Below are positions 50,732 through 59,263 of a stretch of DNA of 64,000 nt, piece by piece. The stretch comes from Couchioplanes caeruleus (lineage in GTDB: Bacteria; Actinomycetota; Actinomycetes; Mycobacteriales; Micromonosporaceae). A program made the position numbers and the translations under genes. Position 1 is the stretch's first letter, and every line of letters starts with the position of its first letter. The notes under the pieces are model-generated. The model was not told where the DNA came from. It was given only the letters and a program-made list of their open reading frames with translations, and searched no databases. Location: contig NZ_RJKL01000001.1 in assembly GCF_003751945.1 (NCBI RefSeq), positions 7,954,501 to 8,018,500 of the forward strand, in the 5' to 3' direction.

Positions 50732-51064
50732 ATGCGACTCAGCGACGACGACATCACCGGCGGCAGCGGCGTCTCGGGCGAGGGCGTGGCCGACGGCGGC
50801 GCCAACGCGGATGGCCAGGACGGCGGCGCGGACGGCGGCGCGGGCGTGGGCCCGGCGGACGGCGGCGCGAACCCCGCCGGTCACGACGGCGGCGCGGACG
50901 GCGCGGCCTCGGGCGAGGGCCCGGCCGACGGCGGCGCGAACCCGGGTGCGGTCGACGGCGGTGCGGACGGCGGCGCCTCGGGCGAGGGCCCGGCCGACGG
51001 CGGCGCGAACCCGGGTGCCGTCGACGGCGGCGCCGACGGCGGCGCCGACGGCGGCGCCTCCTAG
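50732..51064 (+). CDS. Asp-Gly repeat protein, candidate substrate/precursor of the adjacent oxygenase
   Basis: 110 residues. A short leader MRLSDDDITGG is followed by four ~23-residue repeats: residues 14-36, 37-58, 59-81 and 82-104, then ADGGAS. Repeats 3 and 4 are identical in protein and come from 69-bp DNA repeats at 50906 and 50975. Each repeat has the words ADGGAN and DGGADGG; there are about 13 Asp-Gly pairs and no Cys, Lys, Phe, Tyr or Trp. No signal peptide. It could be a RiPP-like precursor, an acidic storage or metal-binding polymer, or a structural protein. The JmjC-type oxygenase gene starts 10 bases later. AAGGGAAA precedes the ATG. Confidence 0.72.
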   Translation: MRLSDDDITGGSGVSGEGVADGGANADGQDGGADGGAGVGPADGGANPAGHDGGADGAASGEGPADGGANPGAVDGGADGGASGEGPADGGANPGAVDGGADGGADGGAS

Positions 51065-51074
51065 GGCCTGCGCG

Positions 51075-52322
51075 ATGACCAACCCGTCGCCGGACGGCAC
51101 CGGGGACCGTCCGGCTCTCGGCCGGGTCGTCGCCGTCGACCCGGACAAGTTCGCCGAGGCGTACTGGGGGCGCCAGCCGCTGCTCACCCGCGCCGACGAG
51201 CTGGCCGGGCCGGACGGCTTCCGTGACCTGCTGTCCCCGGAGGCGGTCGACGAACTACTCAGCGAGCGCGGGCTGCGTACCCCGTTTCTGCGGGTGGCCA
51301 ACCAGGGCACCGTGCTGCCGGCCTCGGCGTTCACCGCCTCCGGCGGCGCCGGCGCCGAGATCGCCGACCAGGTCGCCGACGATAAGATCATGCGCCTGTA
51401 CGCCGACGGCGCCACCCTCGTGCTGCAGGGCCTGCACCGCCTCTGGCCGCCGCTGATCCGATACGCGGGCCGCCTCGGCGAGGAACTGCGCCAGCCGCTT
51501 CAGGTCAACGCCTACCTGACGCCGGCCGGCAACAAGGGCTTCGCGACCCACTACGACACCCACGACGTCTTCGTGCTGCAGGTCGACGGGACCAAGCGCT
51601 GGCGCATCCACGAGCCGGTACTGCCCGAGCCGCTGGAACGCCAGGCCTGGGGCGGCCGCGCCGACGAGGTCGATGCCGTCGCCGAGGGCCCCGCCGCGCT
51701 GGACGTCGTCCTCGCCCCGGGCGACGCCCTCTACCTGCCGCGCGGCTGGCTCCACTCGGCGCGGGCGCAGGGGGAGCGGTCGCTGCATCTGACCTTCGGC
51801 GTCCGGGCACTCACCCGGTACGCGATCGTCGAGGAACTGCTCACCCTCGCGGCCCGGAACCAGCGGCTGCGCGCGACGCTGCCGTACAGGATGGACGTGG
51901 CGGACGCCGGCCAGGTCGCCCCGGAGCTCACCGAGACGGTCGCGGTGCTGCGGGAGTGGCTGCTCACCGCCGAACCGGCCGAGATCGCCGAGCGGCTGCG
52001 GGAGCGGGCGTGGCCCGCGAAGCGCCCGGCGCCGGTGCGTCCGCTGGCTCAGCTCGCCCACGCCGAGGGCCTCGGCCCCGGCGGCCTGGTCACGGTCCGC
52101 GAGGGACTGCGCTGGGACCTGAGCGAGGACGGTCCGGACCATGTGGTGCTGCGGCTGACCGGGCGCACGCTGCGCCTGCCGGCGTATTGTGCGCCGGCCG
52201 TACGGACGGCGCTCGACGGCCGGACCCACCGGGTGGGCGACCTGCCCGGCCTCGACGACGACGCCGACCGCCTGGTCCTGGCCCGCCGCCTGCTGCGCGA
52301 GGCCGTCCTGGTCCCGGCCTGA
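51075..52322 (+). CDS. JmjC/cupin 2-oxoglutarate oxygenase, ribosomal-oxygenase (ROX/YcfD) type
   Basis: 415 residues. The N-terminal half matches ROX enzymes: FAEAYWGRQPLLTRADEL, LQGLHRLWPPLIRYAGRLGEEL and VNAYLTPAGNKGFATHYDTHDVFVLQVDGTKRWRIHEP. The iron facial triad is H159-x-D161 and H227 in LYLPRGWLHSA. A dimer/winged-helix-like C-terminus follows. Known relatives hydroxylate Arg or His on ribosomal proteins. Here it is 10 bases downstream of an Asp-Gly repeat protein, so that protein is a candidate substrate (inference). No strong ribosome site, consistent with coupling. Confidence 0.85.
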   Translation: MTNPSPDGTGDRPALGRVVAVDPDKFAEAYWGRQPLLTRADELAGPDGFRDLLSPEAVDELLSERGLRTPFLRVANQGTVLPASAFTASGGAGAEIADQVADDKIMRLYADGATLVLQGLHRLWPPLIRYAGRLGEELRQPLQVNAYLTPAGNKGFATHYDTHDVFVLQVDGTKRWRIHEPVLPEPLERQAWGGRADEVDAVAEGPAALDVVLAPGDALYLPRGWLHSARAQGERSLHLTFGVRALTRYAIVEELLTLAARNQRLRATLPYRMDVADAGQVAPELTETVAVLREWLLTAEPAEIAERLRERAWPAKRPAPVRPLAQLAHAEGLGPGGLVTVREGLRWDLSEDGPDHVVLRLTGRTLRLPAYCAPAVRTALDGRTHRVGDLPGLDDDADRLVLARRLLREAVLVPA

Positions 52323-52394
52323 CCGGCCCGGCCGGTGGCGTGCGCCGCGGGGCCATGCGCCCGCGCGACGCGCGGCTCGCCCGCCTGGGTGGAG

Positions 52395-53102
52395 TCAGCC
52401 GGCGCCCGCGTTGGCGCGGACGGCGGCGAGGATGATGCCGGCCGTGACCAGGGCGGCGATGAGGACCGTGGCGACCGCCGAGGCGTCGAGCGGGGTACCG
52501 CCGCGGTCCGCGACCCGCTTGGCCGCGACGACCGCGAGGATCGGACCGAGCAGTGCCACGATCAGCGCCACCACCGGCAGTCCCACGGCCAGGTCGCCGC
52601 CGCCCTCGCGGCCCGCCCAGCGCAGCAGCGACCATGCCGCGAGCCCGATGGCACCGCCGAGGGCACCGAGTCCCGTGTACAGGAAGGTCGCGCCCTTCAG
52701 CGGCTTGGCCGGCGGCGCCCAGGCCGCGGTGGTCGCCGCCTCCTGCAGATAATCCTCCGCGTCGCGGTCCCGCTGCCGGGGGACCGCCGGCTGCGGCGCC
52801 CGGGCGAAGCGGTCCGCCACGCGCCCGGCCCGGTGCGAGAACTCCGCCCACAGGACGGCGACGCGAGCGTCGACCTCCTCGAGGCCGCGCTGCGCCGACC
52901 GGACGGCCGCCCTCGCCTCCTCGACCCGCCGGTCGGCCTGGCGCACCGCCTCGTCGGTCTCCCGCGCGCGGGTGTCGTGCCAGGTCCGCGCCTCGGCGCG
53001 GTGCGCCGCCGCCTCCTCGTCGAGGTGGGTCAGCTTGCGGATCACGCCACGATAGTCCGGGATACTGCGTTCGAGCACGCCGTCGTGGTCGGGAGCGGTC
53101 AT
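52395..53102 (-). CDS. Membrane protein with coiled-coil N-terminus, FtsK-operon member
   Basis: 235 residues. The soluble N-terminal ~120 residues are strongly helical/charged (EEAAAHRAEARTWHDTRARETDEAVRQADRRVEEARAAVRSAQRGLEEVDARV). Three to four hydrophobic helices follow (about 140-235). I do not recognise the family. Its ATG overlaps the FtsK stop (ATGA), so it is coupled to it; it may anchor the ATPase to the membrane. Confidence 0.7.
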   Translation of the reverse strand: MTAPDHDGVLERSIPDYRGVIRKLTHLDEEAAAHRAEARTWHDTRARETDEAVRQADRRVEEARAAVRSAQRGLEEVDARVAVLWAEFSHRAGRVADRFARAPQPAVPRQRDRDAEDYLQEAATTAAWAPPAKPLKGATFLYTGLGALGGAIGLAAWSLLRWAGREGGGDLAVGLPVVALIVALLGPILAVVAAKRVADRGGTPLDASAVATVLIAALVTAGIILAAVRANAGAG

Positions 53103-55741
53103 GAGGGTCCATAGGGGATGATGACCTCGGCGCCACGGTGCACCGAGCGGTCGAAGTGCAGCGCCCGCCACGGTCTCGGATACCAGACGGGCGAGCCGTG
53201 CCCGGGGTAGTACGGCGCCAGTTCGCTGCCGTGCACGTCGAGCGCCACCCACGCGCCGATGACATCGGTCCGGGACGCCTGCCCGCCCAGCGTGTCGCGC
53301 AGCAGCGACGCCCCGCGCCACCACCCGAGGACGTGGACGCGCCGTTCAGGCCCCTGGCGCAGGATTCGGCGTAGCAGCTCGTGGGTGGCCGCAGGCGCGG
53401 CGTCGACCGCGTAGAGCAGCAGATGCAGCGGGCGGTCGGCGGCGGTGCCCTCGGTGGCCCGGGACGCCGCGTCCTCGAGCAGGAAGTCGACCGTGTCGCC
53501 GTCGTAGTAGCCGGTGTCGGCCGGTAGGACGCCGCGGAGCGCCTCGACCGCGGCGTGCGCGTCGGCGTCCAGGCAGGCCACCGCGAACTGCGCCGCACCC
53601 GGAGTGAACTGTGCGGCCAGTGAGCGCGCCGCGGTGTGCAGGATCGCGCACGCCTCGTCCACCCGCGTACCTATGATGGCGATGTTGCGGCCCGGCGCCC
53701 GGCGCAGCACCGTGCGCGCGGAGCGGGCCTCGACGTCGATGGTCTCGCCGAGCAGGACCACCGGCGCGGCCTGCGTCCCGGCCGCGAATCCCCGGAAGTC
53801 CGGGCTGTCGTCGAGGCGGGGGATCGCGTCGCCGTCGAAGAGCCGGGGCGGGGGAAGCTCCTGCGGACGCCGCCGCCACAACCGGTGCTGCAGGTCGCTC
53901 CAGCGTTCCCGGTCGCCGGCGTCCGGCACCCGGACCACCCGGTTGGCCTCCGTCGCGCCGGAGTCGGCGTTCACCACCGCGTGGTAGCGCGGCAGGACGT
54001 CGGCGGCGGTGTTCTGCTCTGCCAGCACCCGGCGGGCCCGGGGCAGGGCGATCCGCAGCGAGAACTGCGCCACCAGCGCCGGGCGGCCCCAGAGCGCCTC
54101 GATGCCCGACACGTCCTGGCTGGCCAGCACCAGATGGATGCCCTGGGAACGGCCTCGGCGGGCCAGGTCCTCCAGCAGTTCGACGGCCTCGGCGGCGACG
54201 GCGTCCCGGCCAGCGAGCAGCACCTGGAACTCGTCGACGACCGCCACGATCCGCGGCCACGCGCCGCCGGGATCCTCGGCGCGCAGCTCCGCCAGGTTGG
54301 TGACCTCGTGGCGCTTGGCGGCGTCGGCCCGGCCGCGCAGCTCGGCGCCGAGGAAACGCAGCAGGGCCAGGCCGAACTCGCGGTCGGTGTTGACGTTGAC
54401 GCCGACCAGGCGGACGTGGGGCAGCCAACTCGGATCGCGCCGGCCCGGCGCGAACCGCGCGAAGGACACGCCCTCCTTGAAGTCCAACAGATAGAACGCC
54501 AGCTCGGCTGGGGAGTAGCGGGCGGCGAGCGCGCCCATCCAGGCGTAGATCAGGTTGGTCTTGCCGGTGCCCGACGGGCCGGCGATCAGCGCGTGCGGCG
54601 GATAGTCGGAGAGCGTCACGTGCACCGGGGCGCCCTGGGGGCTGTCGCCCAGCGGGGCGGTCAGCGCCCGGGCCGAACTCTCCTGCCACTCGCGCTCGGG
54701 CAGCAGGCTGTCCAGGGCGACCGGCGCGGGACCCGCCGCGACCGTGTCGGCGATCTGCCGGCAGGTGCGGGTGACCACCGTCGGGGGCGGGCCGGGGTCG
54801 AGCCGGACGGGCAGGTCGCCGGTGCCGCCCAGCCGCGCCCCGTCGCCGGGCACCGCGTCGACGATCTCGATGCCCGGACCGGCCGTCACGGGCAGGTCGC
54901 GCACGATCAGGTGCACGCCGCACGCCGCCCCGGTGCGCAGGATCCGGTCGAGCTGGCCGCGCTCGTGCCGGGACAGCTCGTCGGGGCGGCCGCCGCCGAG
55001 CAGGATCGCGACCCGCCAGGGTTCGGGCCGGCGGCCCGTCGCGGCCGCCAGCTCCCGCAGCGAGGAGTGCTCACCGGCCAGGACCGTCTCGTTGATCCGG
55101 CGTACGTGGTCGACCAGCTCGTCGAGCAGGGCGCCGAGCCCGCCCGGCCCGACGAAGCGCAGCACGCCGGCCGGGGCCAGCGGGGCGAAGCCGGCCAGCC
55201 CGCCGCCGAGCTGCTCGGGGTCGTACCCGGTGAGCGTGATCCGGCCCGGCTCGGCGCCGCCGAGCGCGCGCAGCAGCAGCCCGGCCACCACGTCGTCGCC
55301 GGTCGCGTCGTGGCCGCGGACCACGACGTGTCCGTGGTCCAGCAGCGGCACCAGGGCGGGCACCTCGTCGTCGTACGGCAGCAGCAGGCGCCCCACCCGC
55401 AGCTCCGGGGCGGGCGCGGGCGAGCCGGCCGGCGTGGGCCGCCAGCGCGACCAGGGCATCCCCGCCGCGCCGGGTGCGGCGAGGCGCGCGGTCTCGACGG
55501 CCGCGCCGGCCAGCTCGGCCAGCTCGCGTTCGCGCTGCTCGTCGATCTCCCGCAGCCGCTTGTCCCGCTCGTGGGCGAGGCGCTTGCGGCGCTCGCGGGC
55601 GGCGCCGGCGATCCGGGCCCGCCGGGTGACCGCCGCGTCGTGCTCCGTACGGGCCGCCTCCAGGGTGGCCTCGGCGACGCCGAGCGCGTGGGACAGCGCG
55701 GCACGGACCTCGACGACCTGCTGGGCGGTCGAGTCAGGCAT
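53099..55741 (-). CDS. FtsK/SpoIIIE-domain ATPase (EssC/EccC-like, soluble)
   Basis: 880 residues. The N-terminus (about 10-90) is a charged coiled coil (RERRKRLAHERDKRLREIDEQRERELAEL) with no transmembrane helix. A middle ATPase-like domain follows (about 115-320). The FtsK/SpoIIIE core has Walker A IAGPSGTGKTNLI (Lys394), FKEGVSFARFAP, Walker B RIVAVVDEFQVLLAG and RRGRSQGIHLVLASQDVSG. A further degenerate ATPase-like domain follows (about 660-880). Type VII secretion ATPases have this multi-ATPase order. It overlaps both neighbours, sitting between the 292-residue and the membrane protein genes. Confidence 0.85.
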   Translation of the reverse strand: MPDSTAQQVVEVRAALSHALGVAEATLEAARTEHDAAVTRRARIAGAARERRKRLAHERDKRLREIDEQRERELAELAGAAVETARLAAPGAAGMPWSRWRPTPAGSPAPAPELRVGRLLLPYDDEVPALVPLLDHGHVVVRGHDATGDDVVAGLLLRALGGAEPGRITLTGYDPEQLGGGLAGFAPLAPAGVLRFVGPGGLGALLDELVDHVRRINETVLAGEHSSLRELAAATGRRPEPWRVAILLGGGRPDELSRHERGQLDRILRTGAACGVHLIVRDLPVTAGPGIEIVDAVPGDGARLGGTGDLPVRLDPGPPPTVVTRTCRQIADTVAAGPAPVALDSLLPEREWQESSARALTAPLGDSPQGAPVHVTLSDYPPHALIAGPSGTGKTNLIYAWMGALAARYSPAELAFYLLDFKEGVSFARFAPGRRDPSWLPHVRLVGVNVNTDREFGLALLRFLGAELRGRADAAKRHEVTNLAELRAEDPGGAWPRIVAVVDEFQVLLAGRDAVAAEAVELLEDLARRGRSQGIHLVLASQDVSGIEALWGRPALVAQFSLRIALPRARRVLAEQNTAADVLPRYHAVVNADSGATEANRVVRVPDAGDRERWSDLQHRLWRRRPQELPPPRLFDGDAIPRLDDSPDFRGFAAGTQAAPVVLLGETIDVEARSARTVLRRAPGRNIAIIGTRVDEACAILHTAARSLAAQFTPGAAQFAVACLDADAHAAVEALRGVLPADTGYYDGDTVDFLLEDAASRATEGTAADRPLHLLLYAVDAAPAATHELLRRILRQGPERRVHVLGWWRGASLLRDTLGGQASRTDVIGAWVALDVHGSELAPYYPGHGSPVWYPRPWRALHFDRSVHRGAEVIIPYGPS

Positions 55742-56612
55742 CGGCGCCCCGGGTCCGCAGCGGCTCGGGCGCGTCCGGGTCCAGAGTGGCCGGATCGCGG
55801 CCCAGGCGGGCCAGCAGGACGCCGGTCAGCACGCTCGCGGTGACCGCCGAGTCGGCGGGGTGCGCGGGCGCCTGCGCCGTGGCCGGCGCCCGGCAGATGC
55901 GGGCGAGCAGGGTGTCGAGGACGGCCGGTGGGGTGCCCGGCAGCAGCGACTTGACCCGGCCCCCGGCAGCCGTCCGCAGCCGCGGAAGGTCCTCCGGCCG
56001 GGGCTCGTGGCCGAGCAGGTCACCGGCGAGCCGGTGCAGCACCGGGTTGCTGGCCGCGGAGAGGCCCAGGCCGGTGGCGGCGTCGACCCGGTGCAGGTCG
56101 CGGCCGAGCCGGGCGCGGTCGCCGGAGCGCACCCCGGCGGCGACCCGGCGCAGCAGCTCGGCGGTGCCGTTGGCGCGCCCGCCCGCGGCGCCGGCCTCCT
56201 GCGGCGGGGGCGGCGCCTCGCCGGTGAGCGTGGCGACCCGCTCCTGCCACCACGGTCCGAGCCGTTCCGACGGCGGCTCGTGCTGCTCGGGCCGGGGCGG
56301 GACCGGCTCGTCGTCCCTCAGGCCCGCCCGGTAGTCGTCGCCCGCCGCCGGCGCACCGCCGGACAGACCGAGCGCGGCCAGGTAGGCGGCGATCGCGTCC
56401 TGGGTGAGGCGCAACGCGGCGGCGGCGTGCTCGGCGTGCTCGGTGGCATTGCCGAGCTGGGGTACGCCCATCGGGTCCACGGACGTCTGGCGCACCCAGT
56501 TCAGCAGCTCGGAGGCGCTGCGCAGCCGTTCCATGGCCACCGACACGAGGCCGGTCGGCAGCTCGTCCGACGTGGACCTGAGCTGGGCGCCGAGTTCCTG
56601 CAGGAGTGACAT
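55734..56612 (-). CDS. FtsK-operon protein of unknown function
   Basis: 292 residues. The N-terminus (1-95: LLQELGAQLRSTSDELPTGLVSVAMERLRSASELLNWVRQTS) is helical and resembles in length a WXG100-like bundle. A Pro/Glu-rich linker (~110-170) and an Ala/Leu/Arg-rich helical C-terminus follow. I do not recognise a family. It lies 4 bases after the small helical gene and overlaps the FtsK gene by 8 bases. Confidence 0.65.
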   Translation of the reverse strand: MSLLQELGAQLRSTSDELPTGLVSVAMERLRSASELLNWVRQTSVDPMGVPQLGNATEHAEHAAAALRLTQDAIAAYLAALGLSGGAPAAGDDYRAGLRDDEPVPPRPEQHEPPSERLGPWWQERVATLTGEAPPPPQEAGAAGGRANGTAELLRRVAAGVRSGDRARLGRDLHRVDAATGLGLSAASNPVLHRLAGDLLGHEPRPEDLPRLRTAAGGRVKSLLPGTPPAVLDTLLARICRAPATAQAPAHPADSAVTASVLTGVLLARLGRDPATLDPDAPEPLRTRGADA

Positions 56613-56616
56613 CGGG

Positions 56617-56877
56617 TCAGAGGGTCGCCGTGTAGATCTGGGCCTGCTCGACCGCCAGCAGCGTGGCGCCGAGGCAATCCTCGAGCTGCTGGTCGGCCTG
56701 GGCGAGGGAGGCGTGTGCGGCGCCGACGGCGTCGTTGGCCGAGCCGTCGAGCGCGGCGGCCAGGCTCTGCTGGGCCTCACCGAGCTTCTCCCGGGCCGCC
56801 TGGATGGCCGCCTGTCCCTCGGTGACCTGGTGGAGCGCGGCGTCCACGGCCGCTCTGACCTCGGCGACGCTGGCCAC
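56617..56877 (-). CDS. Small helical (WXG100-like in size) protein
   Basis: 86 residues. Two long helices, VAEVRAAVDAALHQVTEGQAAIQAAREKLGEAQQSL and AVGAAHASLAQADQQLEDCLGATLLAVEQAQIY, are joined by AAALDGSAND where ESX substrates carry WxG. Size, hairpin shape and linkage to an FtsK-like ATPase suggest a type VII-like partner or substrate, but the Trp is missing. GTG start with GGGAGG 8 bases upstream. Confidence 0.7.
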   Translation of the reverse strand: MASVAEVRAAVDAALHQVTEGQAAIQAAREKLGEAQQSLAAALDGSANDAVGAAHASLAQADQQLEDCLGATLLAVEQAQIYTATL

Positions 56878-56923
56878 TCGTGCAGCCTCCCGGTGAAATC
56901 GTCACGGTGTTACGCGCCCCAGC

Positions 56924-57340
56924 TTAGTCGTCCCTGATGGGCGGGTCGTCCCCCCGTGCGGAGTTTCCGCGCGGAACGCTGGTGGGGCCCCGTACTTCGG
57001 CGCCGAGGGTTGTCACCCGTTCGCGCAGACCGCGGTCGGCGGTGACCACGACGACCCGGCGGCCGGCACCCTCGGCGGCCACGAGCGCCACGATCGCGTC
57101 GTCACCGGAGCCGGTGGCGCGCTCGATGCGTACGCCCGGCGCGGCGGCGATGTCGCGGGCCCGGCCCTCCACGACCAGGACGAGTTCGACGGGGCCGGGC
57201 AGGTCCGGCAGCCCCGCGGCGGGCAGGAGGCGCAGCGCGTCCCGCAGCCGCGCGGTGGCTCCGGCGCGGTCCCTCCACCAGCCGTCCGGCTGCGAGCCGA
57301 CGACGTTAGCGGCGTCCATGACCAGCAGCGGCACCGACAT
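56924..57340 (-). CDS. NYN/YacP-like PIN-fold nuclease
   Basis: 138 residues. An Asp-rich PIN/NYN core: LLVMDAANVVGSQPDGWW, ELVLVVEG, GSGDDAIVALVA and VVVVTADRGLRERV, resembling YacP/Rae1-type RNases. Acidic residues at DAAN, GDD and TADR would bind the metal. Probable cytoplasmic ribonuclease. It is the first gene of the run, 46 bases before the small helical gene; shared function with the FtsK genes is an inference. Confidence 0.75.
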   Translation of the reverse strand: MSVPLLVMDAANVVGSQPDGWWRDRAGATARLRDALRLLPAAGLPDLPGPVELVLVVEGRARDIAAAPGVRIERATGSGDDAIVALVAAEGAGRRVVVVTADRGLRERVTTLGAEVRGPTSVPRGNSARGDDPPIRDD

Positions 57341-57414
57341 CCCAGCAGCGTCTCACACCCGCCACCGACGCCGGCTCTGACGCCGCGCCTCGCGGCGGCT
57401 TTCGGGCTGCGGTT

Positions 57415-57440
57415 GACGCCGGCTCTCCTGGGCCGGCGTC
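57415..57440 (-). terminator. Hairpin terminator downstream of the LysR gene
   Basis: A 9-bp stem GACGCCGGC / GCCGGCGTC with an 8-base loop, 17 bases past the stop at 57457. A second copy of GACGCCGGCTCT lies at 57367. Confidence 0.6.
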
Positions 57441-57456
57441 GGGTGGCGGCTCCCGC

Positions 57457-58434
57457 TCAGGCGGCGGTGAGCTGCTCGGCGCCGAGGTGCGGGTGGTCCT
57501 CGAGCCAGGCGAGGTAGCCGGGGTTGCGGGCCGAGGCCTCCAGGTACGCGTCCCGGGCCATGGTCATCAGGCGCGGGGCGACCTGCGCCGCCGGGCTGTC
57601 CGGATGCCAGCCCAGCACCTGCCGCCAGCGCAGCGGCGCGCCCTTGATCGGCAGGTGCACCAGTCCGGCCGGCGGTCGGAAGGTCGGCTGGCACAGCGCC
57701 AGCGCGACGCCGGACTCGGCCATGTCGACGCAGCCGCGGATGTCGGTCTCCAGGATCCGCCGGGGGGTGAAGCCGGCCCGGGCGCAGGCCGCCGCGAAGC
57801 AGTCGCCGAAGCAACCGCCGCCGGGGCCGCCCGCCCACTGTTCCTCGGCCAGCTCGGCGAGGTCGACCTCGACGCCCTTGGCCTGCGGATGGTCCTCCTG
57901 CATCAGCACGCAGACGCCGTCGACCGCGATGGTCTGCCAGACCAGCCCGTAGTCGGCCGAGGGGATGGCGTCGCCGCAGACCCCGACCTGGGCGTAGTCG
58001 AGCTTGCCCGCCAGCACCATGGTGGCCAGATCGTCCACGTAGTACGAGGCGTGGGTGGTGATCTGCGCCTCGGGCTGGGCCACGGACAGCCGGTGCACCA
58101 TGCCGCCGATGACCGGGCCGCCGATCGAGCCGATCCGGTACCGGCTCATGGCGTTGTCCGAGCCGGCCCCGGCCAGCCGGGCCGCCTCGTCCTGCAGGCC
58201 CTTCATGGCCGGTAGCAGGACCCGGGCGCGAGAGAGCACGAGCTCGCCCAGCGCGGTGGGCCGTGCGCCCCGCCGGTCGCGTTCGAAGAGTGGTCCGCCC
58301 AGCGTTCGCTCGATGCGTTGCAGCTGCGCGGTCAGGGCCGGCTGGGCGAGCCCGAGCAGCGACGCCGCCTTCGTCACGCTGCCCGTCTCGGCGATGGCAC
58401 AGACCACCTTGAGATGCCGCAGCTCCAGGTTCAT
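57457..58434 (-). CDS. LysR-family transcriptional regulator
   Basis: 325 residues. The N-terminal winged helix-turn-helix is MNLELRHLKVVCAIAETGSVTKAASLLGLAQPALTAQLQRIERTLGGPLFERDRRG. A periplasmic-binding-like effector domain follows (RYRIGSIGGPVIGGMVHRL ... LGWHPDSP). The ATG at 58434 is supported by a TACCGT element 6 bases upstream and by alignment of the helix-turn-helix. Its effector and targets are unknown; the AT-rich gap upstream may hold its own operator. Confidence 0.9.
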   Translation of the reverse strand: MNLELRHLKVVCAIAETGSVTKAASLLGLAQPALTAQLQRIERTLGGPLFERDRRGARPTALGELVLSRARVLLPAMKGLQDEAARLAGAGSDNAMSRYRIGSIGGPVIGGMVHRLSVAQPEAQITTHASYYVDDLATMVLAGKLDYAQVGVCGDAIPSADYGLVWQTIAVDGVCVLMQEDHPQAKGVEVDLAELAEEQWAGGPGGGCFGDCFAAACARAGFTPRRILETDIRGCVDMAESGVALALCQPTFRPPAGLVHLPIKGAPLRWRQVLGWHPDSPAAQVAPRLMTMARDAYLEASARNPGYLAWLEDHPHLGAEQLTAA

Positions 58435-58440
58435 AGCGTG

Positions 58441-58446
58441 ACGGTA
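58441..58446 (-). promoter_or_regulatory. Candidate leaderless -10 element (TACCGT) for the LysR gene
   Basis: On the minus strand TACCGT ends 6 bases before the ATG at 58434; no ribosome site. Confidence 0.45.
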
Positions 58447-58540
58447 GGACGTTCGCGGGATATCGGCTAGACCTTCAGCCGATCGAAGATCCTCCACTTG
58501 TGACAAACGGGTTAACCAAAAGGACAGAAGCAGCTAACCA

Positions 58541-58552
58541 GTACGTTCGTAC
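58541..58552. promoter_or_regulatory. Inverted repeat GTACG-TT-CGTAC in an AT-rich gap
   Basis: A 12-base perfect dyad within 58447-58590, which is much richer in A+T than the surrounding genes and lies upstream of the LysR gene. Plausible regulator-binding site. Confidence 0.45.
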
Positions 58553-58590
58553 GGAAACATTATGTACGCCATTTATCACTATCAGTAAAG

Positions 58591-59196
58591 TTAGAGATCT
58601 TGGGGGTACGTGGTCCGCCCGCCGGCCACGTCCCGGACCTTGTCCACGATGGCCACCGCGGGGTCCACGACCTTGTTCCACGGCGGCGTCGCCGGGGTGC
58701 CCGGGTGCGGCCGGGTCGGCGCCGCCTCCTCCGCCAGCTCCACCCGGTTGCCCAGCCGGATCAGCTCCTCGGCCGACGCCATCCGCTGCAGCAGCGGCAG
58801 CAGCTCACCGGCGGCGGCGTCCGCGTGCCGGCGCAGCCGCCGCTCCACGTCCCGCGCCCGCTCGCGCCGCTCGCCGTCCCCGGCGGCCTCCAACAGCCGA
58901 AGCGACTCCAGCAGTGCCCGATCCTCGGCGATCTCCCGGATGACGAGCTGATCGCCGTCCGGCACGGCGGCGCGGACGGCGGGATAGACATACTGCTCCT
59001 CAGCGGACAGGTGCCGCGACAGCGCGGCGCTGACCACCTGCGCGAGCGCGCGTCGCCGTCCCGCGGCGGTGCCGTCGGAGATCAGCTCGTCGCAGAGCGC
59101 CAGTAGCTCGCGATGCTCACGGGACACCACGTCGGCCACGTTCGGGCCGGTGGACTCGCCGCCGACCGGCGGCAGCGGAGGCAGATGTACGGACAC
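58591..59196 (-). CDS. Hemerythrin HHE-domain protein
   Basis: 201 residues. HHE cation-binding motifs: VVSREHRELLALCDEL, LSRHLSAEEQYVYPAV (HxxxE) and LRRHADAAAGELLPLLQ (HxxxxxxE) on a four-helix bundle, followed by a Pro-rich tail (to ~201). Likely a di-iron oxygen, NO or redox sensor or store. The GTG at 59196 is a tentative start. It is co-directional with the LysR gene 156 bases downstream. Confidence 0.82.
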   Translation of the reverse strand: MSVHLPPLPPVGGESTGPNVADVVSREHRELLALCDELISDGTAAGRRRALAQVVSAALSRHLSAEEQYVYPAVRAAVPDGDQLVIREIAEDRALLESLRLLEAAGDGERRERARDVERRLRRHADAAAGELLPLLQRMASAEELIRLGNRVELAEEAAPTRPHPGTPATPPWNKVVDPAVAIVDKVRDVAGGRTTYPQDL

Positions 59197-59263
59197 GCCC
59201 GCCTGGTACCCGCACCCGATCTCCGGCCAAACGCGCCGTGCGGAGAGCTGGTAAGAAGAGCGG

